Shown here piece by piece: positions 1 through 5,736 of a DNA stretch of 8,117 nt; the stretch's first letter is position 1, and each line of letters opens with the position of its first letter. A program made the translations under genes and the position numbers. The DNA comes from an uncultured Gemmatimonadota bacterium. GTDB taxonomy: Bacteria > Gemmatimonadota > Gemmatimonadetes > Gemmatimonadales > Gemmatimonadaceae. The notes under the pieces were generated by a model, which had not been told where the DNA came from, searched no databases, and worked only from the letters and a program-made list of their open reading frames with translations. The stretch is from positions 1 to 8,117 of the forward strand of contig CAITQY010000095.1 of assembly GCA_903894655.1 (NCBI GenBank), given 5' to 3'.

Positions 1-1220
1 ATGGCGTTGGCCGCGAGCCCCTGCGCGATGCTCTGCGCATACACGAACGCCTTGAAGCTCGACCCGGGCTGCCGGTTGCCGTCGACCGCGCGATTGAACG
101 AACTCCGCGCGTAGTCACGCCCACCCACCAGCGCGCGAACGTCGCCCGTGGTGGGGTCGAGCACCACCGCCGCGCCTTCCAAGCACGCGTCAACCTTCGC
201 CTTCTTCGCCGCCGTGGCCACCGTATCTCCGGCCACCCGCGCACACCGCTGACCACGAAAACCCGGTCGCGTTTCGATCTCGTCGAGCCCACTGCTCAGC
301 GCTTCCTGCGTAGCGCGCTGCAACGCGGCGTCGATCGTGGTGTGAATGCGATATCCGCCTTGCATCACGGGAATGCCGGCCCGCTCGGCCTGCACCCGCA
401 CCACGTCCACCACCCACGACGCTGGCGCACGGGAGGTGGTTACCGTACGCACCGGCTCGCGCTGCGCCGCCGCCGACTGCGCCGCCGTGATGTACCCCTG
501 CTCCGCCATCAGCGCGAGTACCGTGTTGCGACGCGTGCGATTGCGATCGGGATAGCGCGCGGGGTCGTACTGCACCGGACTCTTGGGCATCGAGGCCAGC
601 GACGCCGCCTCGGCCAGCGTGAGATCCGCCGCGCCTTTGCCGAAGAACTGACGCGCCGCCATCTCGATGCCGTACGCGCCGCGTCCGAAGGAAATTTGAT
701 TGAGGAAGGCCTCGAGAATCTGTTCCTTGTTGTAATGCCGCTCCATTTCACGCGCCGCTTGCTGCTCACGCAGCTTGCGGCCAGGCGACACATCCCGACG
801 GTCGATCAGGTCGGGGTGCATGTTCCCCACCAGCAGCTGCGTGATGGTGCTCGCGCCGCGGAGATTCCCCTTGGTGACGGCGTCCTTGATGGCGCCCGCC
901 ACGCCCACCAGATCGACACCGTCGTGCTGATAGAAGCGCTTGTCTTCCACCGCCACAAAGGCGTGTCCGACATAGTTCGGGAGGGAACGCAGCGCGATGT
1001 TGCTGCGCCGCTCCTTCCCCAGCTCGCCGATCAGCGCGCCGTCGCGGGCCAGCACGAGCGACGCCTGTGCCGGCGTGATGATTTGCCACGCTTCGCCCGT
1101 GGAGGCGGGCGCTGCCTGCGCCGCCAGACCAGCCGGGAGGAGCGCCAACACGAGGGGCCGGCACACCATGAACACGGCGGTCATGGAAGAACGACCGTGT
1201 TGGGATTGCAGAGAGCGCAT
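1..1220 (-). CDS. Class A penicillin-binding protein (PBP1A-like), partial at C-terminus
   Basis: Bifunctional peptidoglycan synthase: an N-terminal GT51 glycosyltransferase polymerises lipid II and a C-terminal transpeptidase cross-links stem peptides in the periplasm. The window holds 406 residues; the reading frame is open at the left edge. A hydrophobic stretch at about residues 13-36 ends in an AQA-AP signal-peptidase-like site, so it may be a signal peptide or a membrane anchor. GT51 motifs follow in order: EDKRFYQHDGVD (catalytic Glu92), GASTITQLL (about 122-130), RKLREQQAAREME (148-160), then KEQILEAFLNQISFGRGAYG and LTLAEAASLASMPKSP. The transpeptidase domain begins near 345; QPGSSFK gives the SxxK motif (Ser387, Lys390). 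The later SxN and KTG motifs lie outside the window. The start is chosen at 1220 because a TACAAT box sits exactly one promoter spacing upstream; ATG codons at 1184 and 1169 are in-frame alternatives that would place the hydrophobic segment nearer the N-terminus. The family is certain; the exact PBP subtype is not. Confidence 0.93.
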   Translation of the reverse strand, partial: MRSLQSQHGRSSMTAVFMVCRPLVLALLPAGLAAQAAPASTGEAWQIITPAQASLVLARDGALIGELGKERRSNIALRSLPNYVGHAFVAVEDKRFYQHDGVDLVGVAGAIKDAVTKGNLRGASTITQLLVGNMHPDLIDRRDVSPGRKLREQQAAREMERHYNKEQILEAFLNQISFGRGAYGIEMAARQFFGKGAADLTLAEAASLASMPKSPVQYDPARYPDRNRTRRNTVLALMAEQGYITAAQSAAAQREPVRTVTTSRAPASWVVDVVRVQAERAGIPVMQGGYRIHTTIDAALQRATQEALSSGLDEIETRPGFRGQRCARVAGDTVATAAKKAKVDACLEGAAVVLDPTTGDVRALVGGRDYARSSFNRAVDGNRQPGSSFKAFVYAQSIAQGLAANA

Positions 1221-1232
1221 GGGGGAATTGTA
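1221..1232 (-). promoter_or_regulatory. Candidate -10 box for a leaderless PBP transcript
   Basis: On the minus strand the hexamer TACAAT (1232 to 1227) is followed by six bases and then the ATG at 1220. This puts the expected transcription start on the A of the start codon. No Shine-Dalgarno sequence is visible upstream. A -35 match is poor (TGAACC with an 18-bp spacer). The assignment is an inference from spacing. Confidence 0.35.
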
Positions 1233-1313
1233 CACGCTCGACGGCACGCCGGTTCATCCCTGCTCGGCGGCCGAAGCGCGCGCCAGACCGTAGGCGATCC
1301 GCGGTGCTCCTCC

Positions 1314-1326
1314 TATCTTTGCATGC
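1314..1326 (+). promoter_or_regulatory. Candidate -10 element of nadE
   Basis: TATCTT (1314-1319) lies seven bases before the nadE ATG at 1327, so transcription would begin at 1326 or 1327 and leave almost no leader. Extended to 1321 it reads TATCTTTG, which equals the TAnnTTTG -7 element known from Bacteroidota promoters. No convincing -35 box and no Shine-Dalgarno sequence is visible in 1221-1326. The tandem ATG at 1323 is out of frame. Confidence 0.35.
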
Positions 1327-3252
1327 ATGCCTGGTGAACCGATTCGTCCGCTGACGCTGGCTCTCTGCCAGTTCGCCCCTCGCAAGGGCGATGTAGCCGC
1401 CAACCTCGCCCGGATCGGGCGCCTGTGCGCGCAAGCCTCCACCCTCGTCCCGCGACCGCAGGTCGTGCATTTCCCCGAGACAGCCTTGTCGGGCTACTTC
1501 GTGGAAGGGGGCGTCCGTGAGGTCGCCTGCACCGCTGGTGCGTTGGCCTACGAGCTCGATGACGCCTACCGCACCGCCTGCGCGGCCGCCGGCATCGACT
1601 GCGTCGCCATTGATCTCGTGATCGGCTTTTACGAGCGCTGGCGGGACACCCTGCACAACAGTGCGGCGTACCTCACCATCGGCCTCGACGACGGTCCGCC
1701 GGTGATCCGGCACGTGCACCGCAAGAACTACCTGCCCACCTATGGGCTGTTCGACGAAGAGCGCTTCGTGGAACGCGGCACCGATATCCGCGCTTTTGAG
1801 ACCCCGTGGGGTCGGGCGGCCATTCTGGTGTGCGAAGACGCCTGGCACTCTATCAGCGGTACGATCGCCGCCCTCGACGGCGCGCAGGTGGTGTTCGTGT
1901 CGTCGGCCGCCCCCGCCCGCGGCATCTGGCCGCGCGAGGACGGCATCGCCGGTCCGTACAGTGCCGCGCGCTGGGAACGGCTCATTCGCGACATCGCCGA
2001 AGAACAGGGCGTCTACACCAGCTTCGTGAACTTGGTCGGCTCCGAGGGCGGCAAGCGCTTTTTCGGCACCTCGCACTTGGTCGGTCCCGGCGGCGACGTG
2101 CGCGGCCGCGCCCCGGTGTGGGATGAGTCGTTCGTGTCCCTCACGGTGGATCTCGATGACCTCGTGCGCGCCCGCGCCGACGGGCCGCTGCTCAGCGACC
2201 TCCGCGTGGCCCTGCCGCACGTGCTCGACAACATCCGTCGAGTCCGGGACGGCGCGCCGGTGTCCTTGTCCTACGACGGACCCGAGCCCGCCGCCGCTGA
2301 TTTACTGCGCGGGGCCCGAGGCTTCAGCACCGGTGAATTTGCCGTCCCCACCGAAGCCCTGCTGCGCGCCAACTCGTTTGTGCGCGCGATTCCCGAATCG
2401 CTGCCCGTGATCCGGCACGAGCTACGCGACCACGGTGGCCCGCCGCCGTTGGCCATCGACGCCGAGATGACTGAGGAATGGCTGACCGGCTTCCTGCGCG
2501 AAGAGCTCACGCGCCGTGGCTTCGGGAAAGTTGTGATCGGCATCTCCGGTGGTGTCGACTCCGCCGTCACCGCATTCCTGGCCGCGCGCGCCGTCGGCCG
2601 CGAGAACGTGATCGGGGTGCGCCTCCCGTATCGCACCTCGAGCGCCGAGTCACTCGACCACGCCCAGCTCGTGATTGACGCCCTCGGTATCGAGTCGCGC
2701 ACGGTGGACATCAGTCTCGCCGTGGACGGCTATCTCACCGCCGAACCCGACGCCGACGCCTCGCGTCGCGGCAATATCATGGCGCGCATGCGCATGATCG
2801 CGCTGTTCGACTTATCGGCCCGATATCGCGCCCTGCCCCTGGGTACCGGTAACAAGACCGAACGCCTCTTCGGCTACTTCACGTGGCACGCCGACGACTC
2901 CCCGCCGATCAATCCGATCGGTGACCTCTACAAAACGCAGGTGTGGGCACTCGCTCGTCATTTGGGGGTGCCTGACATCATCATCACCAAGCCGGCCACC
3001 GCTGATCTCATCGCCGGACAGACCGACGAAGGCGATCTCGGGATCAGCTATGCGCGCGCCGACGAAATCCTGAACGGCATGCTGCACGGTTTCTCGCACG
3101 AGGCGCTCCGTTCGCGCGGCTTCCAGAGCGACGAACTCACGCTGGTATCGAAGCGCTTGAATGGCACCCACTGGAAGCGCCGGCCGCCCGCCACTGCGCT
3201 ACTCAGCCAGTCCGGCATCGGCGAATCGTATCTGCGACCGGTGGACTACTGA
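1327..3252 (+). CDS. nadE: Glutamine-dependent NAD+ synthetase (two-domain)
   Basis: Catalyses the last step of NAD+ synthesis in the cytosol: deamido-NAD + glutamine + ATP gives NAD+ + glutamate + AMP + PPi. The 641 residues fall in the usual range for the two-domain form. The N-terminal nitrilase-type glutaminase (about 8-290) shows the complete Glu-Lys-Cys triad: Glu51 in FPETALSGYF, Lys133 in HRKNYLPTYG and Cys169 in ILVCEDAW. The C-terminal synthetase domain (about 378-641) has the ATP-binding P-loop SGGVDS (407-412), RRGNIMARMRM (480-490), LGTGNKTERLFGYF (505-518), INPIGDLYKT (528-537) and GQTDEGDLGISYA (564-576). Ammonia released in the first domain is passed to the second, so free ammonia is not needed. 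The gene stands alone, divergent from the PBP gene and convergent with the creatininase-family gene. The start at 1327 has no Shine-Dalgarno sequence but places the nitrilase beta-strand (LTLALCQFAP) at the expected position. Confidence 0.96.
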   Translation: MPGEPIRPLTLALCQFAPRKGDVAANLARIGRLCAQASTLVPRPQVVHFPETALSGYFVEGGVREVACTAGALAYELDDAYRTACAAAGIDCVAIDLVIGFYERWRDTLHNSAAYLTIGLDDGPPVIRHVHRKNYLPTYGLFDEERFVERGTDIRAFETPWGRAAILVCEDAWHSISGTIAALDGAQVVFVSSAAPARGIWPREDGIAGPYSAARWERLIRDIAEEQGVYTSFVNLVGSEGGKRFFGTSHLVGPGGDVRGRAPVWDESFVSLTVDLDDLVRARADGPLLSDLRVALPHVLDNIRRVRDGAPVSLSYDGPEPAAADLLRGARGFSTGEFAVPTEALLRANSFVRAIPESLPVIRHELRDHGGPPPLAIDAEMTEEWLTGFLREELTRRGFGKVVIGISGGVDSAVTAFLAARAVGRENVIGVRLPYRTSSAESLDHAQLVIDALGIESRTVDISLAVDGYLTAEPDADASRRGNIMARMRMIALFDLSARYRALPLGTGNKTERLFGYFTWHADDSPPINPIGDLYKTQVWALARHLGVPDIIITKPATADLIAGQTDEGDLGISYARADEILNGMLHGFSHEALRSRGFQSDELTLVSKRLNGTHWKRRPPATALLSQSGIGESYLRPVDY

Positions 3253-3281
3253 TCGTCTAGCTCGAGCTCGGTCCGACGATC
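3251..3281. terminator. Stem-loop between convergent nadE and creatininase-family gene
   Basis: GATCGTC (3251-3257) pairs with GACGATC (3275-3281): a perfect 7-bp stem that begins within the nadE stop codon. The 17-base loop contains the palindrome AGCTCGAGCT. No T-run follows on either strand, so it is not a classical intrinsic terminator. Its position between two gene ends suggests a role in 3'-end formation or RNA protection. Confidence 0.4.
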
Positions 3282-3323
3282 CGTGAGGGACGCCGGTGGG
3301 TGCGACGTGTTGCGCAGGCGTAC

Positions 3324-4112
3324 TTACTGGTCCGCCCACATCGCCTTGGGATCCGCGCTCGCCAGCTGCACGCAGAACGCCGCCATCCGCTCGACGGCCT
3401 GCGCCACGAACGCGGCGCCCTTCTCCGGCGTGGCCGCACGCGGATCGCCCACGCCGGTATCGGCCGTCACCTGCGTCCAGCGACGCGGCAGCCACGCCCA
3501 GCCGCTGCGCACGCCGTCGAACACGCTGGGTTTGGCGTGGCCATCGCCCCACGTGTGGCGGTCGGGCACCACGAGGTGCGGTGCCACGTGCATGATCGCC
3601 GCCGTCTCGAGCTCGCCGGCGTGATCACCGGCACACTCGAACACTCCGTGATCGCCCGCTTGCCACCAGTTCACGATGGCCAGCACGATCGGCGTGCCGG
3701 GCTGCACTTCACGCACCAGCGCCCGCAGTTCATTCCCACCGTGCGCATTCAACAGCACCAGTGCGCGCACGCCGTGCGGCTCGAGACTCCTCACCACATC
3801 GCGCAACACGGCCAACTGCGTGCTTGGCATCATGTTGATGGTGAAGCGCAGATCGAGCTGCGTGGTGTTCACCCCGAACGGCACCGCGGGTAACGCCGCC
3901 ACTCGGACACCTTGTGCGGCGCATGCGGCCGCGACGCGCGCGGCCACCTCGCGCCCCATGATGGTGTCGGTACCATACGGCAAATGCGTGTTGTGCGGTT
4001 CCGTGGCACCGAAGGGCAGCAGCGCCACCGGCCACTCACCGTCACGCATGGCCGGCCATGTCTGCTCTTCGAGGACGCCATCGCGCGGCGCGTATCCATT
4101 TGACATACTCAC
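3324..4112 (-). CDS. Creatininase (creatinine amidohydrolase) family metalloprotein
   Basis: A 262-residue protein of the creatininase superfamily (PF02633), metal-dependent hydrolases that usually act on cyclic amides or release formyl or peptide groups. The metal-site signature is intact: GATEPHNTHLPYGTD supplies Glu38, His40 and Asp49; LLNAHGGNE supplies His124; GDHAGELETA supplies His164 and Glu169. The C-terminal TGVGDPRAATPEKG (219-232) is also typical. No signal peptide is seen, so it is probably cytosolic. Family members include creatininase, the archaeal riboflavin-pathway FAPy deformylase ArfB and the mycofactocin peptidase MftE; no partner gene in the window selects one, so the substrate is unknown. 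The GTG at 4112 is chosen because GAGAGG lies seven bases before it; the ATG at 4106 is an alternative. It begins three bases after the stop of the ypfJ remnant, which suggests that the two were once translated from one mRNA. Confidence 0.88.
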   Translation of the reverse strand: MSMSNGYAPRDGVLEEQTWPAMRDGEWPVALLPFGATEPHNTHLPYGTDTIMGREVAARVAAACAAQGVRVAALPAVPFGVNTTQLDLRFTINMMPSTQLAVLRDVVRSLEPHGVRALVLLNAHGGNELRALVREVQPGTPIVLAIVNWWQAGDHGVFECAGDHAGELETAAIMHVAPHLVVPDRHTWGDGHAKPSVFDGVRSGWAWLPRRWTQVTADTGVGDPRAATPEKGAAFVAQAVERMAAFCVQLASADPKAMWADQ

Positions 4113-4115
4113 GAA

Positions 4116-4332
4116 TCAGCCTCTCTGCCCGAAGGTATCGCACGAGCGCGGATCGCCCGACTGGAATCCCTTCCTGAACCAGGCCTTCCGGTCGGCCGAC
4201 GACCCGTGCGTAAACGACTCGGGGTTCACGCGCCCCGTCGACATTGCCTGGAGGCGGTCATCACCCACCGCGGCCGCTCGCACCACGACGATCTTCAAGA
4301 TTGTCACTGCGTCCACCCGGGGTCCAACGCAT
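4116..4332 (-). pseudogene. ypfJ: Neutral zinc metallopeptidase (YpfJ/KPN_02809 family), internally deleted
   Basis: Both ends of a YpfJ-type gene lie side by side in different frames. From the ATG at 4332 the frame reads MRWTPGGRSDNLEDRR and then GASGRGG before a TGA at 4261-4263; this matches the conserved MRW...SDNVEDRR start of the family. From about 4280 a second frame reads AAAVGDDRLQ, then VNPESFTHGSSADRKAWF and SGDPRSCDTFG, ending at the TGA at 4116-4118; this matches the conserved family C-terminus. Full-length members are close to 290 residues, so roughly 215 are missing, including the hydrophobic N-terminal segment and the zinc site HExxH. A good ribosome binding site (GGAGAG, 4339-4344, six bases before the ATG) survives. 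The junction contains GCGGCCGCGGTGGG, which encodes both the Ser-Gly-Arg-Gly-Gly side and the Ala-Ala-Val-Gly side in different frames, so a deletion between short repeats is likely. No active protease can be made. Confidence 0.85.
4120..4125 (-). promoter_or_regulatory. Ribosome binding site that favours the GTG start of the creatininase-family gene
   Basis: GAGAGG on the minus strand, seven bases before the GTG at 4112 and 13 before the ATG at 4106. It lies inside the last codons of the ypfJ remnant, a layout typical of translationally coupled genes. Confidence 0.5.
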
Positions 4333-4455
4333 CTGTCTCTCTCCGCCAGTACGGCGCCGCGGTCGGCTTCACCGTGAATACGTCCTGATCATCCGCCGGG
4401 CGTCCATAGCGAACGGTAACTGCCGAAGACGCTCGGCGCGCGCAGCGCGAGCGAC
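4333..4455. other. Intergenic stretch between HNH gene and ypfJ remnant
   Basis: Holds the HNH-proximal hairpin (4430-4453) and the ypfJ ribosome binding site (4339-4344). No convincing -35/-10 pair for the ypfJ-creatininase unit could be picked out by eye. No further ypfJ-like codons were found upstream of the ATG at 4332, as expected for an intact 5' end. Confidence 0.5.
4430..4453 (-). terminator. Hairpin just after the HNH gene
   Basis: CGCTCG (minus, from 4453) pairs with CGAGCG (to 4430): a 6-bp all-strong stem around a GC-rich 12-base loop, two bases after the HNH stop codon. It is followed by TCTTCGGC rather than a T-run, so termination is only suggested by position. Confidence 0.35.
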
Positions 4456-4962
4456 CTAAGCCGCCATGAGATCCGCCCGCGCGAAGGCCAGACTCACGGC
4501 ACGCCGTGCGCCACGTTTGAGGGCGCGATGTACCGCCCGCGCGTAGCGCACGAAATTCGCCCCCGCCCACGGATGGCGGGCGAGGAAATCAAACGGGAGC
4601 ATATCGCCCTTGAGCCGATTACACGGGCCACACGCCGTGACGAGGTTACCCGGGTCGTGCGCTCCGCCGCGGGCCAACGGCACCACGTGATCGAGCGTGG
4701 CATTGCGATGATCGAGTCGCGTGGCGCAGTACACGCAGCGTTGGCCGCAGTCGCGCAGCGCGGCGCGGCGCAGCGCCCTTTTTTCCGCCACGTGGGCTGC
4801 CACGTGTGGCCGAAGTGACGACGCCCCGACGGAGGCAGTGAGCCTCACGACGGGGCGTGGAGAACGGTCGGTGCGACCGAGCCGGCGCGAGGAGGGCCGG
4901 GAGCGTGCCGGCGGGTGGGCCGACGGGCACGGGCAGGAACTACGGCGAGTGGAACGCATCAT
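4456..4962 (-). CDS. HNH endonuclease-domain protein
   Basis: A small protein whose C-terminal half is a zinc-ribbon HNH nuclease domain of the McrA-like type. Numbered from the ATG at 4962 (168 residues), CVYC (Cys76, Cys79), LDHVVPLARGG (His92), GNLVTACGPCN (Asn106, Cys111, Cys114, Asn115) and RLKGD (116-120) give the beta-beta-alpha metal site with its four structural cysteines intact. Such stand-alone proteins cut DNA or RNA, but their cellular roles are mostly unknown. Residues 1-52 are a low-complexity Arg/Ser/Pro run with no recognisable fold, and a strong hairpin (4821-4858) lies within their coding DNA. The true start may therefore be the GTG at 4803, giving 115 residues that begin just before the conserved AEKRALRRAALRD helix. 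The ATG pair at 4962/4959 has AGGAGG directly before it, but the spacing (0-3 bases) is too short to be a normal site. No restriction or phage genes lie nearby. Confidence 0.8.
   Translation of the reverse strand: MMRSTRRSSCPCPSAHPPARSRPSSRRLGRTDRSPRPVVRLTASVGASSLRPHVAAHVAEKRALRRAALRDCGQRCVYCATRLDHRNATLDHVVPLARGGAHDPGNLVTACGPCNRLKGDMLPFDFLARHPWAGANFVRYARAVHRALKRGARRAVSLAFARADLMAA
4821..4858. terminator. Strong GC hairpin at the 5' side of the HNH gene
   Basis: ACGCCCCG (4821-4828) pairs with CGGGGCGT (4851-4858), and inside it GAGGC (4832-4836) pairs with GCCTC (4842-4846) around AGTGA. This is a two-part stem of 8 and 5 bp. If the HNH protein starts at 4803 the hairpin lies in its leader and could be an attenuator, or a terminator for transcripts coming from the HIT side. 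There is no T-run on either strand. Confidence 0.4.
4865..4879. repeat. Small inverted repeat
   Basis: CGGTCG-GTG-CGACCG, a perfect 6-bp stem with a three-base loop, seven bases from the larger hairpin at 4821-4858. In GC-rich DNA such a short repeat may be chance; its closeness to the larger hairpin is the only reason to list it. Confidence 0.3.
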
Positions 4963-5034
4963 CCTCCTGGAAAACCGGGTGGACACGCACACCAAAGCTG
5001 AAGCGATCGCTGCTATGATCGGTCGGACCTCACG

Positions 5035-5064
5035 ACGATACGAGCACGTTCCTGCTCCCGTCAA
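5035..5064 (-). promoter_or_regulatory. Candidate promoter for the HNH gene
   Basis: On the minus strand TTGACG (5064-5059) and TATCGT (5040-5035) are separated by 18 bp. The -35 box matches the sigma-70 consensus in five of six bases; the -10 box is weaker. Transcription would start near 5028, giving a leader of about 65 bases to the ATG at 4962 or about 225 to the GTG at 4803. Confidence 0.35.
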
Positions 5065-5070
5065 GACGAC

Positions 5071-5097
5071 AGCCGGACCGTTACATCCTTTCCGGCT
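5071..5097 (-). terminator. Hairpin at the end of the HIT gene
   Basis: AGCCGGA (minus, from 5097) pairs with TCCGGCT (to 5071): a perfect 7-bp stem with a 13-base loop, starting at the last base of the HIT stop codon. No T-run follows, so it may work as a 3' boundary rather than as an intrinsic terminator. Confidence 0.4.
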
Positions 5098-5582
5098 TAC
5101 CCCTTCATGCCGCTGTTCGAAAGCGGGTCGCGCAGCATGCTACCGATGCGGGCGGCCATGCCGTCGAGCTGCTGCCGGTTCGGCATCTGGGAGCCGGGGA
5201 ACGGCAGCGGCACATCGAACCCGTCGCCTTCGCGGCGCGGGATCAGGTGAATGTGATAATGCATCACGTTCTGACCAGCGGCCGCGCCCGAGTTCACGAC
5301 GATGTTCATGTCGGTCGCCCCCGACGCCGTTTGCACCCGCGGGATCAGCTTCGTGGCCACCATGTACAGGTGGGCGCCGACGTCCTTCGGGATATCCTGC
5401 AGCACTTCATAGTGCTCACGCGGGACGACCAGCACGTGACCGGGGTTGACCGGTTGAATATCGAGGAAGGCGATCGCGACCGAATCCTCGTAGCAGATCG
5501 AGACTTCGGCGGCGCCGCGAATCAGATCGCAGAAGATGCAGTGGCCGCTGGACGGCGCCATGGAAGCAGTGGGTGCATGCAT
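5097..5582 (-). CDS. HIT-family nucleotide-binding hydrolase
   Basis: A 161-residue member of the histidine-triad superfamily (Hint/Fhit-like), cytosolic enzymes that hydrolyse or transfer nucleotidyl groups from substrates such as AMP-amidates or dinucleoside polyphosphates. The triad HYHIHLI (His108, His110, His112) matches HxHxHxx, with His110 the expected nucleophile. CIFCDLIRG (15-23) is the usual N-terminal strand with a Cys pair, VNPGHVLVVPREHYE (45-59) is the family core, and NIVVNSGAAAGQ (93-104) forms the nucleotide-binding loop. A family-specific tail follows, with FDVPLPFPGSQMPNRQQLDGMAARI. Length is normal. The ATG at 5582 is chosen because GGTGA lies six bases before it; the ATG at residue 8 is an alternative. 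It is divergent from the E1 gene across 154 bp. The substrate cannot be read from the sequence. Confidence 0.92.
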   Translation of the reverse strand: MHAPTASMAPSSGHCIFCDLIRGAAEVSICYEDSVAIAFLDIQPVNPGHVLVVPREHYEVLQDIPKDVGAHLYMVATKLIPRVQTASGATDMNIVVNSGAAAGQNVMHYHIHLIPRREGDGFDVPLPFPGSQMPNRQQLDGMAARIGSMLRDPLSNSGMKG

Positions 5583-5736
5583 AGATTTTCACCAGAGGGT
5601 AGAGACCGCATTCTGAACCTGCCGCAAACGGCGACGTCAGGCAAGCACGGCATGCCCCCCGCCGCAGAATGTCTCATCCGCTTGCGAACGCGCTACGTTT
5701 AGGGGCAATCTGTCTCCAGCCCTCCAGATCATTTCG
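5583..5736. promoter_or_regulatory. Divergent promoter region, HIT gene and E1 gene
   Basis: Holds the control signals of both flanking genes. On the plus strand TACGTT (5694-5699) is the best -10 candidate for the E1 gene; transcription would begin near 5706 with a leader of about 31 bases that has no Shine-Dalgarno sequence. On the minus strand GGTGA (5595-5591) is the HIT ribosome binding site. No clear -35 box is seen for either direction. Confidence 0.35.

Noticed and set aside
1320..1330. GCATGCAT repeated at the nadE start (1321-1328) and at the HIT start (5575-5582) as a shared regulatory site
   Set aside because: Self-complementary and short; the shared part consists largely of the start codons themselves, so chance is sufficient.
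342..1337. 331-codon plus-strand open frame opposite the PBP gene
   Set aside because: Its Arg/His-rich translation is the mirror of the PBP coding strand, whose GT51 and SxxK motifs are unmistakable.
766..2220. 484-codon open frame on the minus strand across nadE
   Set aside because: It is antisense to the clearly conserved NAD synthetase and has no recognisable domain; long antisense frames are expected in GC-rich genes.
4132..4137. TACCTT on the minus strand as a -10 box for the creatininase-family gene
   Set aside because: It lies inside the conserved Asp-Thr-Phe codons of the ypfJ C-terminus, so the sequence is explained by coding, and no -35 box is present.
4304..4570. 88-codon minus-strand frame between the HNH gene and ypfJ
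   Set aside because: It overlaps both the HNH 3' end and the ypfJ 5' end in other frames and shows no conserved motif.
4950..5120. Plus-strand small reading frame starting GTG at 4950 (ERIILLENRVDTHTKAEAIAAM...) with AGGAA upstream
   Set aside because: The codons look fairly gene-like for about 40 residues, but the frame runs on antisense into the HIT gene, has no family motif and no stop in the gap.
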